Positions 1 to 9,517 are shown, counted from the first letter of the stretch. The stretch is DNA of 64,000 nt from Rhizobium sp. BT04 (GCF_030053135.1 NZ_CP125653.1:372001-436000); one strand, 5' to 3'. A program made the numbers and translations. The notes: generated from the letters alone by a model not told the origin.

Positions 1-1
1 C

Positions 2-790
2 GGCTTTGCCGGCTGGGAATGGGTCTTTCTGGCGACGGGTGTTCCGGCTGTTATCGCCGGCATCGTCACCTTCTTCTATCTTCCCGGCCGGCCGGAAAAT
101 GCTGGCTTTCTGACAGGCGAGGAAAAGGCCTGGCTCGAACGCAGGCTCGCCTCGGAAAATGCCGGCATGGGCGAAAACGCCGGAAACGGCTTCAGGGCAC
201 TCATCGACCCACGCGTGCTGCTGATGGCGCTCTGCTATATTGCCTTTCCGCTTTCTGCCTATGGGCTGAGCTATTGGCTGCCGACCATCGTCAAGGCCTT
301 CGGCGTCAGCAACACGGTGAACGGTTTCCTCAACATCATTCCCTGGGTGCTGGTCGCGATCGCGCTCTATGTCGTTCCCGCCATGGCCGACAAGGCGCCA
401 TCGAAGACGCCCTATATCGTCATTCCGGCCGTCATCGGCGCCGCCTGCCTGCTGCTCTCGGCGCTGATCCCGAACCACACCCTGCAATTCGCCTTCCTCT
501 GCGTCGCCGCTGCCGGCATCTTCGCGCCGCAGCCGGTGTTCTGGAGCCTGCCCTCGCGTTTCCTGAAGGGGGCAGGGGCGGCGGCTGGTCTTGCCGCCAT
601 CAATTCGGTCGGAAATCTCGGCGGCTTCGTCGCCCAGAACGTCGTGCCCTGGATCAAGGATGAGAGCGGCAGCACGATCGCGCCGATGTTTTTCCTCGCA
701 GCCTGCCTTGCTGCCGGCGCCCTGCTGGTCTTCTTCGTCACCCGGCAGCTGTCGAGCCGGGAGCCTCCGGCGGCGCCGAGCCGGGTCTGA
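2..790 (+). CDS. MFS transporter, C-terminal part (5' end outside window)
   Basis: The reading frame is open from the window edge, so the N-terminal half is missing; about 262 residues are visible. They contain roughly seven hydrophobic segments, and the hydrophilic loop after the first (LPGRPENAGFLTGEEKAWLE) is typical of the anion:cation symporter branch of the major facilitator superfamily. That branch carries organic anions such as sugar acids, phthalate or tartrate across the inner membrane; the substrate here cannot be read. The gene ends 6 bp before the convergent stop of a LacI-family gene, so that regulator may control it or an upstream operon. Family call is firm, substrate unknown. 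Confidence 0.85.
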   Translation, partial: GFAGWEWVFLATGVPAVIAGIVTFFYLPGRPENAGFLTGEEKAWLERRLASENAGMGENAGNGFRALIDPRVLLMALCYIAFPLSAYGLSYWLPTIVKAFGVSNTVNGFLNIIPWVLVAIALYVVPAMADKAPSKTPYIVIPAVIGAACLLLSALIPNHTLQFAFLCVAAAGIFAPQPVFWSLPSRFLKGAGAAAGLAAINSVGNLGGFVAQNVVPWIKDESGSTIAPMFFLAACLAAGALLVFFVTRQLSSREPPAAPSRV

Positions 791-796
791 GGAGCT

Positions 797-1834
797 TCAC
801 GGCATCAGCGTGAAGGCGTCGCTTTCGCCTGGCACGAGCTCCATCGGCCAGATCCGGTTGCGGGCGCCCTGCGGATAGTGCTCGGCATAGGCCGGCATGG
901 TGGCGAGCAGGGTTTCGCCGAGCTGGGCGCCGAGATCGCGCAGCGACATGCGGAAGGAGGTCAGCGACGGCTGCAGGAAATGGGTGCGCGGCTCCTCACG
1001 GAAACCGACGACGGCGAGATCGCGGCCGGGCACGATGCCGGCTTCGGCAAGCCGCCGGTAAAGCCCGATCGCCATCAGCTCGTGGATCAGGATGATCGCG
1101 GTCGGCCGCTCTTCGATCATCAGCAGTTCGTGGCCGGCCTGATAGCCGCCCTGTTCGCTCGACTTGACGCGGATGACGAGCGCCGGATCGAAGGCAATGC
1201 CGTGGCGTTGCAGCGCCTCACGGTAACTGTCGATGAAGATGTAGCCGAGGTTGATGTCGGAGGAGGGGGCCGCTACCGCGATCCGCCGGTGGCCTTTCGC
1301 CACCAGCCGGTCGACACCGCGCGCCGCCACGCCTTCGAAATCGAGGTCCATCCAGGTGTAGCTGCCGCCGGACGCGCTGCGGCCGAGCGCCACGAAGGGA
1401 ATGCGGGCCTTTTCCAGAAGCTCGATGCGCCGGTCGGTGCGCCGGGTCGCCGAGATGATCAGCGCATCGACGAGGCGGCGCGCCACCATGCGCTTCAGAT
1501 ATTCGTGCGGATCTTCGTCGTCGGGGCAGGGCAGCATGACCAGATCGAGCTTATGGCGGGAAAAGACGCTCTGCAGCCCGTCGGTGACGCCGAGGAAGAA
1601 GTCGTCGCTGTTTTCGACCGTCTCGCGGCTGACCTCGAGCATCAGCCCGATGACGTTGGTCATGCCCTGGCGGAGGCTGCGGCCCGACTGGTTGGCGACG
1701 TAACCGAGCTCTTCGGCGGCGGCGAGCACGCGCCGGCGCGTTTCGTCGTTGACGTCAGGCTTGCCGTTCAGCGCACGGGATACGGTCCCGATCGAAATGT
1801 CGAGATGTTTGGCAAGCTGGCGAATTCCCTTCAT
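797..1834 (-). CDS. LacI-family transcriptional regulator
   Basis: The protein has 345 residues, the normal LacI/GalR length. Residues 1-50 form the helix-turn-helix (IRQLAKHLDISIGTVSRALN) followed by the hinge region, and residues 60-340 form the periplasmic-binding-protein-like sensor domain. Such proteins usually repress sugar or sugar-acid catabolic genes and release DNA when the ligand binds. It is convergent with the MFS gene and lies 120 bp downstream of a second LacI gene on the same strand. No clear LacI-type palindrome was found upstream of its start. The ligand is unknown. Confidence 0.9.
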   Translation of the reverse strand: MKGIRQLAKHLDISIGTVSRALNGKPDVNDETRRRVLAAAEELGYVANQSGRSLRQGMTNVIGLMLEVSRETVENSDDFFLGVTDGLQSVFSRHKLDLVMLPCPDDEDPHEYLKRMVARRLVDALIISATRRTDRRIELLEKARIPFVALGRSASGGSYTWMDLDFEGVAARGVDRLVAKGHRRIAVAAPSSDINLGYIFIDSYREALQRHGIAFDPALVIRVKSSEQGGYQAGHELLMIEERPTAIILIHELMAIGLYRRLAEAGIVPGRDLAVVGFREEPRTHFLQPSLTSFRMSLRDLGAQLGETLLATMPAYAEHYPQGARNRIWPMELVPGESDAFTLMP

Positions 1835-1954
1835 CTCAAGCGATCTTCCTCCCTGACAGCGCGCGCGTCATTTCAGGCGCAAAGGACGCTGCAACACTTT
1901 GATCCACGCGTCTTCTTGCCACAGGATGGCGTCCGCGAAAAGCGGGGGAGGCGG

Positions 1955-2995
1955 TCAGGGTTCGAAGCTTCGGCGGATGACGAGTTCCGGAATGACGCGC
2001 TCATGCGCTGGCGGCGAGCCCGGATTTTCCAGCCGCCGCTCCATCAGTTCGACGGCGCGTTGCGCCATGGTCTGCGGATCCTGCCGGAAGCTGGTCAGCT
2101 GATAACTCAGCCAGGCGGATTCCGGCACGTCGTCGAAACCGATGACGGCGACATCCTCGGGGATGCGCAGCCGCGCTTCCAGGCGCACGACATCCATCAG
2201 CCCGAAGGCGATCTGGTCGTTGGCGCAGAAGACGGCGTCGGGCTTTATCTTCTCCGAAAACAGCGCGCGCCCGGCGGTGACGCCGCCCTCATAATCGGAA
2301 TCGCCGCCGCGGGCGACGACGACCGATGCGCCGAGTGTCTCGGCAGTCGCAAGGAAAGCGCCTTCGCGCTCGGCGATAGAGGGCGTTCCGGTGTTGGAGC
2401 CGATGACCGCCAGCCGCCGCCGGCCACTTTCGTAAAAGGCCGCCGCCGCCTTGCGCGAGGCTTCGGAATTGCCGGCGCGCACATGGTCGGCATCGGGCTC
2501 CGAACGGCCGATGACGACGAGCGGCTGGCCGTTTCGCTGCGCCAGTTCGAGGAAACTTGCCGGCGGCGAGCCGGACAGGATGATGATCGCCTCGGCGCGG
2601 TGGCCGATCAGCATCTTCTGGGCGGCAAGCAGTTCGTCTTCCGTCTGGCCGGTGTTGATCAGGATCGGAATGCTGCCGCGTTGGATCAGGCTTTTGGCAA
2701 GCGCCGCGGCCAGATGCGCGCGAAAGCCCACTTCCGGCCGCGTCGCGACGATGCCGACGAGGCGGCTCTGATTGGCAAGCACACCGCGCGCGAGATCATT
2801 GACGTGATAGCCAAGTTGTTCAGCGGCCCGCAGCACCTTTTCGCGCGTTGCCGGCGCCACGCTTGCACCAGGCGTGAAGCTGCGCGACACGGCAGAACGC
2901 GAAACGCCCGCCAATTGCGCGACCTGCTCGGCGCTGACGAAGCGCATGCGTTCTTTCTTCGGCGGCTTGCCGCCGTTCACCGGACCATCATTCAT
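1955..2995 (-). CDS. LacI-family transcriptional regulator
   Basis: The protein has 346 residues. A charged 17-residue leader precedes the helix-turn-helix at about residues 18-45 (SAEQVAQLAGVSRSAVSRSF), then the hinge and a sugar-binding-type sensor domain follow, with IPEDVAVIGFDDVPES near the C-terminus as usual for the family. It is a separate lineage from the neighbouring LacI protein, since the two differ through most of the sensor domain, so a recent tandem duplication is unlikely. The presumed target is a carbohydrate uptake or catabolic operon outside the window. The leader is unusual in length, but no better in-frame start with a ribosome binding site is obvious. Confidence 0.9.
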   Translation of the reverse strand: MNDGPVNGGKPPKKERMRFVSAEQVAQLAGVSRSAVSRSFTPGASVAPATREKVLRAAEQLGYHVNDLARGVLANQSRLVGIVATRPEVGFRAHLAAALAKSLIQRGSIPILINTGQTEDELLAAQKMLIGHRAEAIIILSGSPPASFLELAQRNGQPLVVIGRSEPDADHVRAGNSEASRKAAAAFYESGRRRLAVIGSNTGTPSIAEREGAFLATAETLGASVVVARGGDSDYEGGVTAGRALFSEKIKPDAVFCANDQIAFGLMDVVRLEARLRIPEDVAVIGFDDVPESAWLSYQLTSFRQDPQTMAQRAVELMERRLENPGSPPAHERVIPELVIRRSFEP

Positions 2996-3394
2996 CGGCT
3001 TCAGCTATTGGGCGTCTCTGACATCAGGATGACAGGAAGCGTATGGGAGTGCGAATTTTTGCGATGGCGGTGCCGTACGTCGGCATGACCGGGCGGTTCG
3101 CGCCCCACGCAAGACCCCTCCCCGCAAGGGGAGGGACTAACGCGCTGCGCCAACTGGGGCAAACGTCAGCCTTTCTGCGGATGTAAGGGTGAGATAAAAA
3201 ACAGCGGGGCGGCATCCAAGCCTCTGCCCCTTGTGGGGAGGGGTTTTTCTCGAATGAGGAGCTGATCTCTTGGCCGGGATGTGGCTGATGTCGAACAAAA
3301 AATACCGAGGCTGCGGGATGCAACCTCGGCCAAGGGCGAAATCAACGGCGATGACGAAAGATCAGATCAACGCCGCTGCAATAGTTCGGAGGGA
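2996..3394. other. Intergenic region with short GC-rich hairpins
   Basis: This 400-bp gap holds no convincing gene. It contains a perfect 8-bp hairpin with a GCAA loop at 3116-3135 (CCCTCCCC/GGGGAGGG). A second small hairpin, CCCC-TTGT-GGGG followed by a T-run, lies near 3226-3252. Similar short elements occur at 25434-25568 and 41442-41464, which fits the mosaic intergenic repeats common in Rhizobiaceae. The second hairpin with its T-run could act as a terminator on the plus strand, but no plus-strand gene lies upstream of it. Confidence 0.5.
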
Positions 3395-3712
3395 CTACTC
3401 GCAGACCCGCACGGTTTCGGCATGATAGCCGCCATCATAGCGGTTGCGGACATCGCGGTCCTCATACCAGCATCTCGGTGCCGGTTCGACATAGCGGGGG
3501 CCATCGACATAACGCGGCTCTTCGACGTAGCGAGGGCCGCCGCCATTGGCGATTGCGCCGCCAATGAGCCCGCCGACAACACCTGCGGCAACGCCGCCGG
3601 CGATGATTCGGCCGGTGTTATCATGATGATGGTGGTCGCGGGCGGCAGCAGGCTGAATGGCCGATCCAACAAGGGCCGTAGCGATCAGCAGGCTGCAAAT
3701 TGCTTTTTTCAT
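3395..3712 (-). CDS. Small glycine-zipper envelope protein
   Basis: The 105-residue protein starts at the ATG preceded by GAGGAG seven bases upstream; a longer reading frame of 132 codons exists, but its extra N-terminus has no ribosome binding site. Residues 1-23 are a signal peptide (KKAICSLLIATALVGSAIQPAAA). After a DHHHH stretch comes a glycine-rich hydrophobic segment (GRIIAGGVAAGVVGGLIGGA), typical of glycine-zipper proteins that sit in or against a membrane. A tandem PRYVE/PRYVD/PRYVE repeat and two cysteines follow. It is probably exported to the periplasm or outer membrane. Function is unknown. Confidence 0.8.
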   Translation of the reverse strand: MKKAICSLLIATALVGSAIQPAAARDHHHHDNTGRIIAGGVAAGVVGGLIGGAIANGGGPRYVEEPRYVDGPRYVEPAPRCWYEDRDVRNRYDGGYHAETVRVCE

Positions 3713-3816
3713 AACATTCTCCTCAGTAGCACTCGCCCCGGATAAAAGGGAAATACGGCAGCAACACGTTTGTTCGTTCAAACTTTGCAACATTCGTCAA
3801 TGCATGTCATCTGCTT

Positions 3817-5715
3817 TCACGTCGCCGATTGCGCCGCCGTCGTCTCTTCCAGCACATCTTCGGGAATATCGTCGAAGGAGGCGTAGTTGAGATTATAGAG
3901 CTTGGAATAGAGCTTGCCGTTTTTCATCAACTGCCGGTGGTTGCCGCTCTCGATGATTTCGCCGTTCTGCAGCACGATGATGCGGTCGGCTTCGCGGATC
4001 GTCGCCAGCCGGTGGGCGATGACGAGGCCGGTACGGTTTTCGAGCAGCTTCACCAACGCCTTCTGGATCAGCATCTCGGTATAGCTGTCGATATTGGCCG
4101 TCGCCTCGTCGAGCACCAGGATTTTCGCATCCGCCACCAATGCGCGGGCAAAGCTCAAGAGCTGGCGCTGGCCGAGCGAAAGATTGCCGCCACGCTCGCC
4201 GAGAACGCTGTCGTAGCCATCGGCCAGGCGCATGATGAAATCGTGCGCGCCGACGGCTTTCGCCGCCTCGATCACGTCTTCGCGCGTCGCTTCCAGCTTG
4301 TGGTAGCGGATGTTTTCGAAAACGGTGCCGGTGAACAGGAAGGGTTCCTGCAGCACCATGGCGATCTGCGCCCCGAGCGAATCCTGCGTCAGATCGCGCA
4401 CATTATGGCCGCCGACCAGCACCTGGCCTTGCTGCACATCGTAGAAGCGATGGATCAGCGACATGCAGCTCGATTTGCCGGACCCCGTCGGTCCGACCAG
4501 CGCCACCGTCTCGCCGGGATTGACCTTGAAGCTGACATGCTTCAACACCGGATGCTTCGGATTGTAGCCGAAGACGACGTCCTTGAATTCCACCGAGCCG
4601 TCCATGTCGCGCGACAAGGCCTTGGCATCGGGCGCGTCCTTGATGTCGACAGGCACGTCGAGCACTTCGGTCAGCCGCTGGCCCGACGCCATGGCGCGCT
4701 GCATCACCGAATATTGCAGGGTCAGCGAACGGATCGGGTCGAAGAAGCGCTGGATGTAGAACAGGAAGGCGACGAGCACGCCGACATCGAGCGCCTGATT
4801 GAGAACGCGGGCGCCGCCGACGACGATGACGAGCGCCATCGCAACACCGGTCAGGCTATCGACGATCGGCACCATCACCTGCGCATAACGTGCGGCCGTC
4901 AGATGCGTCAGGAGATTGGCACGCGCCTTGTCGTCATAGAGCGTGAAGTTGACGCCCTGCCGGTCCATGCTCTGGACGGCGCGCACGCCGTGGATGGCTT
5001 CGGCAAGCGCGCCGTTTGCAACCGAATTGGTTTCGTGGGCCGCCATGAAGGATTTGCGGGCGAGCGGCAGCCAGAACAGCCGGACGACGAAGAGCACCGG
5101 CAGCACCGAGAGCGTCAGCAGCCCCAGCTTGAAATCGAGGTAGAGCATCACGAAAACGATGCCGAAGAGCAGCACGATGTCGCCGACTGACAGCACCGAG
5201 GTTTCGAGGAATTCCTGCATCGAATTGACGTCGCCCTGCAGGCGCGACATCAGCCGCCCCACTTCGGTCTTGTCCATGAACGAGAGCGAGACGCGCTGGA
5301 GATGTGAAAACATCGCCCGGCGGATATCGAAGAGCACGTCTTCCGCCACGCCGCCGACCAGCGTCTCCTGCGCGTAACTGGCGGCATAGTTGATCAGGAT
5401 GGCAATGGCGAAGGCGGCGATCGCCCAGATCAGCGCCGACGGACTGCCGCCCGGCGACATGCCGTGGTCGATGGCATAACGGATGATCAGCGGGATCAGC
5501 AATTGCATCATCGTGAAGGTCAGGACGGCGACAACAGCCCAGGCGACCTGGCGGCGATAGGGATGAACGAAGGCCCAGATGCGCTTGATGATATTGCCGT
5601 CGAAGGCCTTGCCGAACATCTCCTCCTCGACGCGATGCGAACCGACCACCGCCCGCGGCGGGCGGCGTCCATCCTCGCGAACGTCGGGACGCTCGGTTTC
5701 CAGTTCCTCGGCCAT
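3817..5715 (-). CDS. ABC exporter half-transporter (permease-ATPase fusion), partner B
   Basis: The 632-residue type-I ABC exporter starts at the ATG with GGGAGGA five bases upstream; an in-frame ATG at 5754 without a ribosome binding site would add 13 residues. It has an N-terminal cytosolic leader, a six-helix transmembrane domain (about residues 40-350) and a nucleotide-binding domain with Walker A GPTGSGKSS, signature LSLGQ and Walker B ILVLDEA, so the catalytic glutamate is present. The gene lies 56 bp downstream of another half-transporter on the same strand. The two presumably form a heterodimer in the inner membrane, exporting a lipid, peptide or drug. Substrate unknown. Confidence 0.9.
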   Translation of the reverse strand: MAEELETERPDVREDGRRPPRAVVGSHRVEEEMFGKAFDGNIIKRIWAFVHPYRRQVAWAVVAVLTFTMMQLLIPLIIRYAIDHGMSPGGSPSALIWAIAAFAIAILINYAASYAQETLVGGVAEDVLFDIRRAMFSHLQRVSLSFMDKTEVGRLMSRLQGDVNSMQEFLETSVLSVGDIVLLFGIVFVMLYLDFKLGLLTLSVLPVLFVVRLFWLPLARKSFMAAHETNSVANGALAEAIHGVRAVQSMDRQGVNFTLYDDKARANLLTHLTAARYAQVMVPIVDSLTGVAMALVIVVGGARVLNQALDVGVLVAFLFYIQRFFDPIRSLTLQYSVMQRAMASGQRLTEVLDVPVDIKDAPDAKALSRDMDGSVEFKDVVFGYNPKHPVLKHVSFKVNPGETVALVGPTGSGKSSCMSLIHRFYDVQQGQVLVGGHNVRDLTQDSLGAQIAMVLQEPFLFTGTVFENIRYHKLEATREDVIEAAKAVGAHDFIMRLADGYDSVLGERGGNLSLGQRQLLSFARALVADAKILVLDEATANIDSYTEMLIQKALVKLLENRTGLVIAHRLATIREADRIIVLQNGEIIESGNHRQLMKNGKLYSKLYNLNYASFDDIPEDVLEETTAAQSAT

Positions 5716-5771
5716 GCCATTCCTCCCGCGGCCATCCCATTGGGTGGCCCGCATAAGTCACTACCCGTTTG

Positions 5772-7625
5772 CTAGGCGCTCAAGGCTTCGTCGCCCGGCC
5801 GCACCTGAAGATCGTAGAGCGCCTTGTAGCGCCCGCCGAGCGTCAGCAACGCCGCATGCGTTCCGCGTTCGACGATCCTTCCGTCTTCGACGAACAGGAT
5901 CTGGTCGGCATGCATCAGCGAACTCAGGCGATGGGCGACAATGATCGTGACGCGGTCGGCGGCATAGCGGCGCATGGCGCTGCGGATGCGCTGCTCGGTG
6001 GCGGCGTCGATCGCCGCCGTCGAATCGTCGAACACCATCACCGCCGGCTTCAGCATCAGTGCGCGGGCGATCGAAAGACGCTGCCGCTGGCCGCCGGACA
6101 GCGAAACGCCGCGCTCGCCGACGACGGTGCCGTAACCGGTGGGCAGGCCGAGCACGTAATTGTGTAGCTGGGCGCTTTCGCTGGCGCGTTCGATGCGGCC
6201 TTCCTTCGCCCACGGGTCGCCATAGGCGATGTTGTTTTCGATCGTCGTCGTGAACAGGAAGGAATCCTGCTGGACGACGGCCACCGCCCGGCGCAGCGAT
6301 TGCAGCGTCGCCTTGCGGATATCCTGGCCGTCGATGGTGATCTTGCCGCCAGTGACGTCGTAGAAGCGCGGGATCAGATGGGCGATCGTCGACTTGCCGC
6401 TGCCCGGAGGGCCGACGATGCCGATCGTCTGGCCGCGCCTGGCTTCGAAGGAGACATCGTGGAGCACGGTGCGCTTTTCCGAACCGGGATAGGCGAAGCT
6501 GACATTTTCGAAGCGCAGCACGCCGTCGGTGAGCTTCAATTCCTTCGCATCCGGCGCATCCTTGATTGATATGTCGAGGTCGAGCAGGGCAAAGAGGCGC
6601 GAGCCGCAGGTGGAGGCGCGGGCAAAGGCATTGACCATCAGGCCGAGCTGGCGCACCGGCATCTGCAAAATGGTCATGAAGGTCAGGAACGAGGCCAGCG
6701 TGCCGACGGTGATCTCGCCCGACATCACCTTGCCGCCGCCGATCCAGAGCACCAGGCCCATGGCCGCGAAGAAGGAGAAGGTCATGGCGCTGGTATTGAC
6801 GACGCGGATGCCGACGCGCTGATGCGCGAGCGCCAATGCGTTCTTCGACGCCGCCTCGAATTTCGACATCTCGTGGTCCTGGGCGGCAAAGGCGCGCACG
6901 ACGCGGATGCCGCCGAGATTTTCCTCCATGATGCGGGTCAGCACCGAAAGCCGTTCCTGCAGGTCGAGCCAGGTGGCGCGCAGCCGGAGCTGCGTCACCG
7001 AGGAGCGCCAGCCGACGAAGGGCACGAAGGAGAGCGAGAGAAGACCGAGCACGACATCGGTCGACAGCAGCATATAGGCGCCGATGCCGATCAGGATCGA
7101 CAACAGGATCATCCGGACGAGCGCGGTGGAAAAATACATGCGCACGCCTTCGAGATCGAGCAGGCCGATGGTGATCAGGTCGCCGGAATGCACCGTGTCG
7201 TGAAAGCTGAAGGAGAGCCGCTGGATCTTCTCGTAGCAGGCCAGCCGCAATTCGTAGCCGATGTGATGGCCGACGGCTTCGCTGTAATAGTTCTGCACCA
7301 TGGTGAAGAGGCCGCGCAGCACGGCCGCGCCGAGCAGCAGCAGCGCCGTGGTCAGAAGTGCATCCTGCGCCGCCTGGCCGGCCGTCCCGCCGCTCATCGC
7401 CATCTGCGTGTGGTCGACCGCCTGGCCGAGAAGGCGCGGGATCATCAGCTGGAAGGTGGAAGCGACAAGCGTGGCGCCGATCGCAAAGCCGGATTGCCAG
7501 GGGTGGCGGAAGGCCATCATGGTGATGCGCACCAATGTGTAGAGGCCTCGGCCCCAGCCTGCCGCAGTTGCAAGCGCCATCGAAGCCGAAGGCTTCGTCG
7601 CGCGTATTAACGCATCGCTGCTCAC
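5772..7625 (-). CDS. ABC exporter half-transporter (permease-ATPase fusion), partner A
   Basis: The protein has about 617 residues from a GTG start at 7625 that is preceded by GGAAAA; alternatives are the ATG at 7580 and an ATG at 7733 that lacks support. A six-helix ABC transmembrane domain is followed by a nucleotide-binding domain with Walker A GPPGSGKST and signature LSGGQ. Its Walker B ends FDDS, so the catalytic glutamate is replaced by aspartate. Partner B keeps the glutamate, which is the pattern expected of a heterodimeric exporter with one weakened ATP site. It is first in the two-gene operon and divergent from the oxidoreductase gene at 7851. Confidence 0.9.
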   Translation of the reverse strand: MSSDALIRATKPSASMALATAAGWGRGLYTLVRITMMAFRHPWQSGFAIGATLVASTFQLMIPRLLGQAVDHTQMAMSGGTAGQAAQDALLTTALLLLGAAVLRGLFTMVQNYYSEAVGHHIGYELRLACYEKIQRLSFSFHDTVHSGDLITIGLLDLEGVRMYFSTALVRMILLSILIGIGAYMLLSTDVVLGLLSLSFVPFVGWRSSVTQLRLRATWLDLQERLSVLTRIMEENLGGIRVVRAFAAQDHEMSKFEAASKNALALAHQRVGIRVVNTSAMTFSFFAAMGLVLWIGGGKVMSGEITVGTLASFLTFMTILQMPVRQLGLMVNAFARASTCGSRLFALLDLDISIKDAPDAKELKLTDGVLRFENVSFAYPGSEKRTVLHDVSFEARRGQTIGIVGPPGSGKSTIAHLIPRFYDVTGGKITIDGQDIRKATLQSLRRAVAVVQQDSFLFTTTIENNIAYGDPWAKEGRIERASESAQLHNYVLGLPTGYGTVVGERGVSLSGGQRQRLSIARALMLKPAVMVFDDSTAAIDAATEQRIRSAMRRYAADRVTIIVAHRLSSLMHADQILFVEDGRIVERGTHAALLTLGGRYKALYDLQVRPGDEALSA

Positions 7626-7850
7626 GGTATTTTTTCCAAATGATGTGTGGTCGGACGCTGGCCCGAAAAGACGGCAAATCCATGAAGGGATTGATTGCAC
7701 CGTCACTTTTGCCGATTCCATTTGGGGGTTCAAGTAAAGAATTCACCAGTTGGTTATTTTTACGTGAGGCACTCGCACCCCTTGGGAACAATCGGCGCGC
7801 GGGTGGGTTGCGGCAGCAAACCCCGACAGGCAACCGCTACGGAGAGACCC

Positions 7851-8468
7851 ATGCCGCTGAAAGCACTTGCCCTCAACGCGACGCTGAAGACCAGCGACGC
7901 CAAGGATCCGTCTTCGACCGACCGGATGATCGCTCTCATCGACAAGGCGATGTCCGCTTATGGCGTCGTGACCGAAGTTCTCCGCCTTGCCGATTTCGAC
8001 GTCAAGCCGGGCGTCACGTCGGACGAGGGCAATGGCGACGACTGGCCGGATATTCGCGCCAAGGTGCTGGACGCCGATATCCTGCTGATGGCGACGCCGA
8101 TCTGGCTCGGCCAGCCATCCAGCGTCTGCAAGCGGGCGCTCGAGCGTATGGACGCCTTCCTCGACGAGACCGACGATCAGGGCCGGATGGTGTCTTACGG
8201 AAGGGTGGCTGCCGTCGCCGTCGTCGGCAATGAGGACGGCGCCCATCATGTCTCGGCCGAGCTCTATCAGGCGCTGAACGATGTCGGTTTCACCATTCCG
8301 GCAAATGCCGTTGCCTACTGGGTCGGCGAGGCGATGGGCTCCACCAATTTCGTCGATCTCGACAGGGTGCCGAAGGTCGTGACGACAGCCGTCGATATGC
8401 TGGCGCGCAACACTGCGCATCTGGCCGGCCTATTGAAGGCGAAGCAATATCCGGGCGAAGGCGACTGA
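7851..8468 (+). CDS. Flavodoxin-fold NAD(P)H-dependent oxidoreductase
   Basis: The 205-residue protein starts at the ATG after GGAGAG; an upstream in-frame ATG at 7695 is unlikely. The N-terminus (KALALNATLKTS) and the following SSTDRMIALIDKAM match the FMN phosphate-binding loop and first helix of NADPH-dependent FMN reductases and flavodoxin-like quinone reductases. The ADILLMATPIWLGQPSSVCKRALERMD segment is the family's second conserved block. It is expected to be cytosolic and FMN-bound, reducing quinones, azo compounds or flavins. It is followed by the left copy of the 220-bp repeat, and the ancestral downstream neighbour was probably the FAD gene now at 13944. Confidence 0.85.
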   Translation: MPLKALALNATLKTSDAKDPSSTDRMIALIDKAMSAYGVVTEVLRLADFDVKPGVTSDEGNGDDWPDIRAKVLDADILLMATPIWLGQPSSVCKRALERMDAFLDETDDQGRMVSYGRVAAVAVVGNEDGAHHVSAELYQALNDVGFTIPANAVAYWVGEAMGSTNFVDLDRVPKVVTTAVDMLARNTAHLAGLLKAKQYPGEGD

Positions 8469-8523
8469 TGAAATGCGGTGAAACGCGGCCCAGGGCGGGG
8501 CGGCCTTGCCCTTCCAGGTCGCC

Positions 8524-8743
8524 TGCGGGCCGCTCGCACGGACCCGATCCTGCGGCATATGTTTGGGAATCGCCGCATGAACCTCATCAATGCATGATCC
8601 GCTGTTTATGCGTTGAACCTCAATCTGCACAGGTGCGTGCGGCCGAAGCCGCAGAGGAGTTGCGCTGACGGTTCAGGGACTTTTTTCCGCGAGAGCCAAT
8701 GCGGGCGGCGCAGATCTCTGCCGTCCCGCGCATTGCGATCGTC
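8524..8743 (+). repeat. Imperfect direct repeat, left copy
   Basis: This segment aligns along its whole length with 13804-14021. By eye about four fifths of the positions agree, with several single-base insertions and deletions. The copy ends exactly at the stop codon of the minus-strand permease gene at 8744. The two copies bound a roughly 5-kb segment carrying the ABC importer, the isomerase and the LysR gene. Each includes the leader and the first 26 codons of the FAD/NAD(P)-binding gene. Confidence 0.85.
8664..8743 (+). pseudogene. 5' remnant of the FAD/NAD(P)-binding protein gene
   Basis: This stretch corresponds to the first 26 codons of the intact gene at 13944. The ribosome binding site GAGGAG is retained, but the start codon reads CTG instead of ATG. 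An extra G near 8703 shifts the frame. The homology stops at 8743, where the permease coding sequence begins on the other strand. It cannot make the FAD protein and marks the left edge of the inserted segment. Confidence 0.8.
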
Positions 8744-9517
8744 TCACGCCGGCCGTTCGGAAGCGCTTGCTCGCCACTTGATGAGGCGCTTCTCGGCGAT
8801 GTCCAGAATGCTGTCGATAATCAAGACGAAGATCGCGAGGATCAGGATGCCCGCGAAGACTCCAACCGCATCGAAATTGCCTTCGGCCTGAGCGATCAGA
8901 TAGCCGAGCCCGGCAGAGGAGCCGAGATACTCGCCGATGATTGCCCCCACAACGGCGAAGCCGACCGAAGTGCGCAAGGACGACAGAATCCAGCTTGCCG
9001 CTGCCGGGAAATAGACATGGCGAAGCAGGTCCGACCGAGTGCCTCCCAGAATGCGGGCGTTCGACAGTACCACCGGGTTGACTTCGCGCACGCCTTGCAT
9101 AGCGTTGAAGAACGTCACGAAGAACACCAGCGTTACGGCGAGCGCCACCTTGGACCACAGCCCAAGGCCGAGCCATAACACGAAGATCGGCGCGAGCACG
9201 ACACGGGGAATTGCGTTCAGCCCCTTGATGAAGGGGTCCAGAATGCGTGCGGCCGAACGGCTGAGGCCGAGCCACACGCCCGCCGCGACGCCAAGTGCCG
9301 TTCCAACGAGATAGCCGAGCACGGTTTCCGTGAGGGTGATGGCGACATGGCTATAAAAGCTGACGTCCGCGACCCAGGATACAACCTGGTCGAAGATGTC
9401 GACCGGAGCCGGAAAAAAGAAGACGTCAATGACGCCTGCCGCGACACCGAGCTGCCAGCCGCCGACAATTGCCACAAGCAGCACGATTTGGATAAGGCGT
9501 TCAGTCATGACATTCAT
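8744..9517 (-). CDS. ABC importer permease, taurine/sulfonate/nitrate type
   Basis: The 257-residue permease starts at the ATG with GGAG seven bases upstream; the longer frame from 9607 runs into the preceding gene and is unlikely. It has about six membrane helices and the binding-protein-dependent permease signature that contacts the ATPase (GGTRSDLLRHVYFPAAASWI). It closely resembles SsuC/TauC/ThiX-type permeases. The start overlaps the end of the ATPase gene by 17 bp, so translation is probably coupled. Its stop is exactly the left boundary of the inserted segment. Substrate unknown. Confidence 0.9.
   Translation of the reverse strand: MNVMTERLIQIVLLVAIVGGWQLGVAAGVIDVFFFPAPVDIFDQVVSWVADVSFYSHVAITLTETVLGYLVGTALGVAAGVWLGLSRSAARILDPFIKGLNAIPRVVLAPIFVLWLGLGLWSKVALAVTLVFFVTFFNAMQGVREVNPVVLSNARILGGTRSDLLRHVYFPAAASWILSSLRTSVGFAVVGAIIGEYLGSSAGLGYLIAQAEGNFDAVGVFAGILILAIFVLIIDSILDIAEKRLIKWRASASERPA

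Noticed and set aside
878..3088. Plus-strand open frame of 736 codons opposite the two LacI genes
   Set aside because: It mirrors two clear LacI-family genes on the other strand and shows no domain; high GC suppresses stops in the antisense frame.
3116..3252. CRISPR-like repeat
   Set aside because: The short hairpins are not regularly spaced and occur singly at three places in the window; they match rhizobial intergenic elements.
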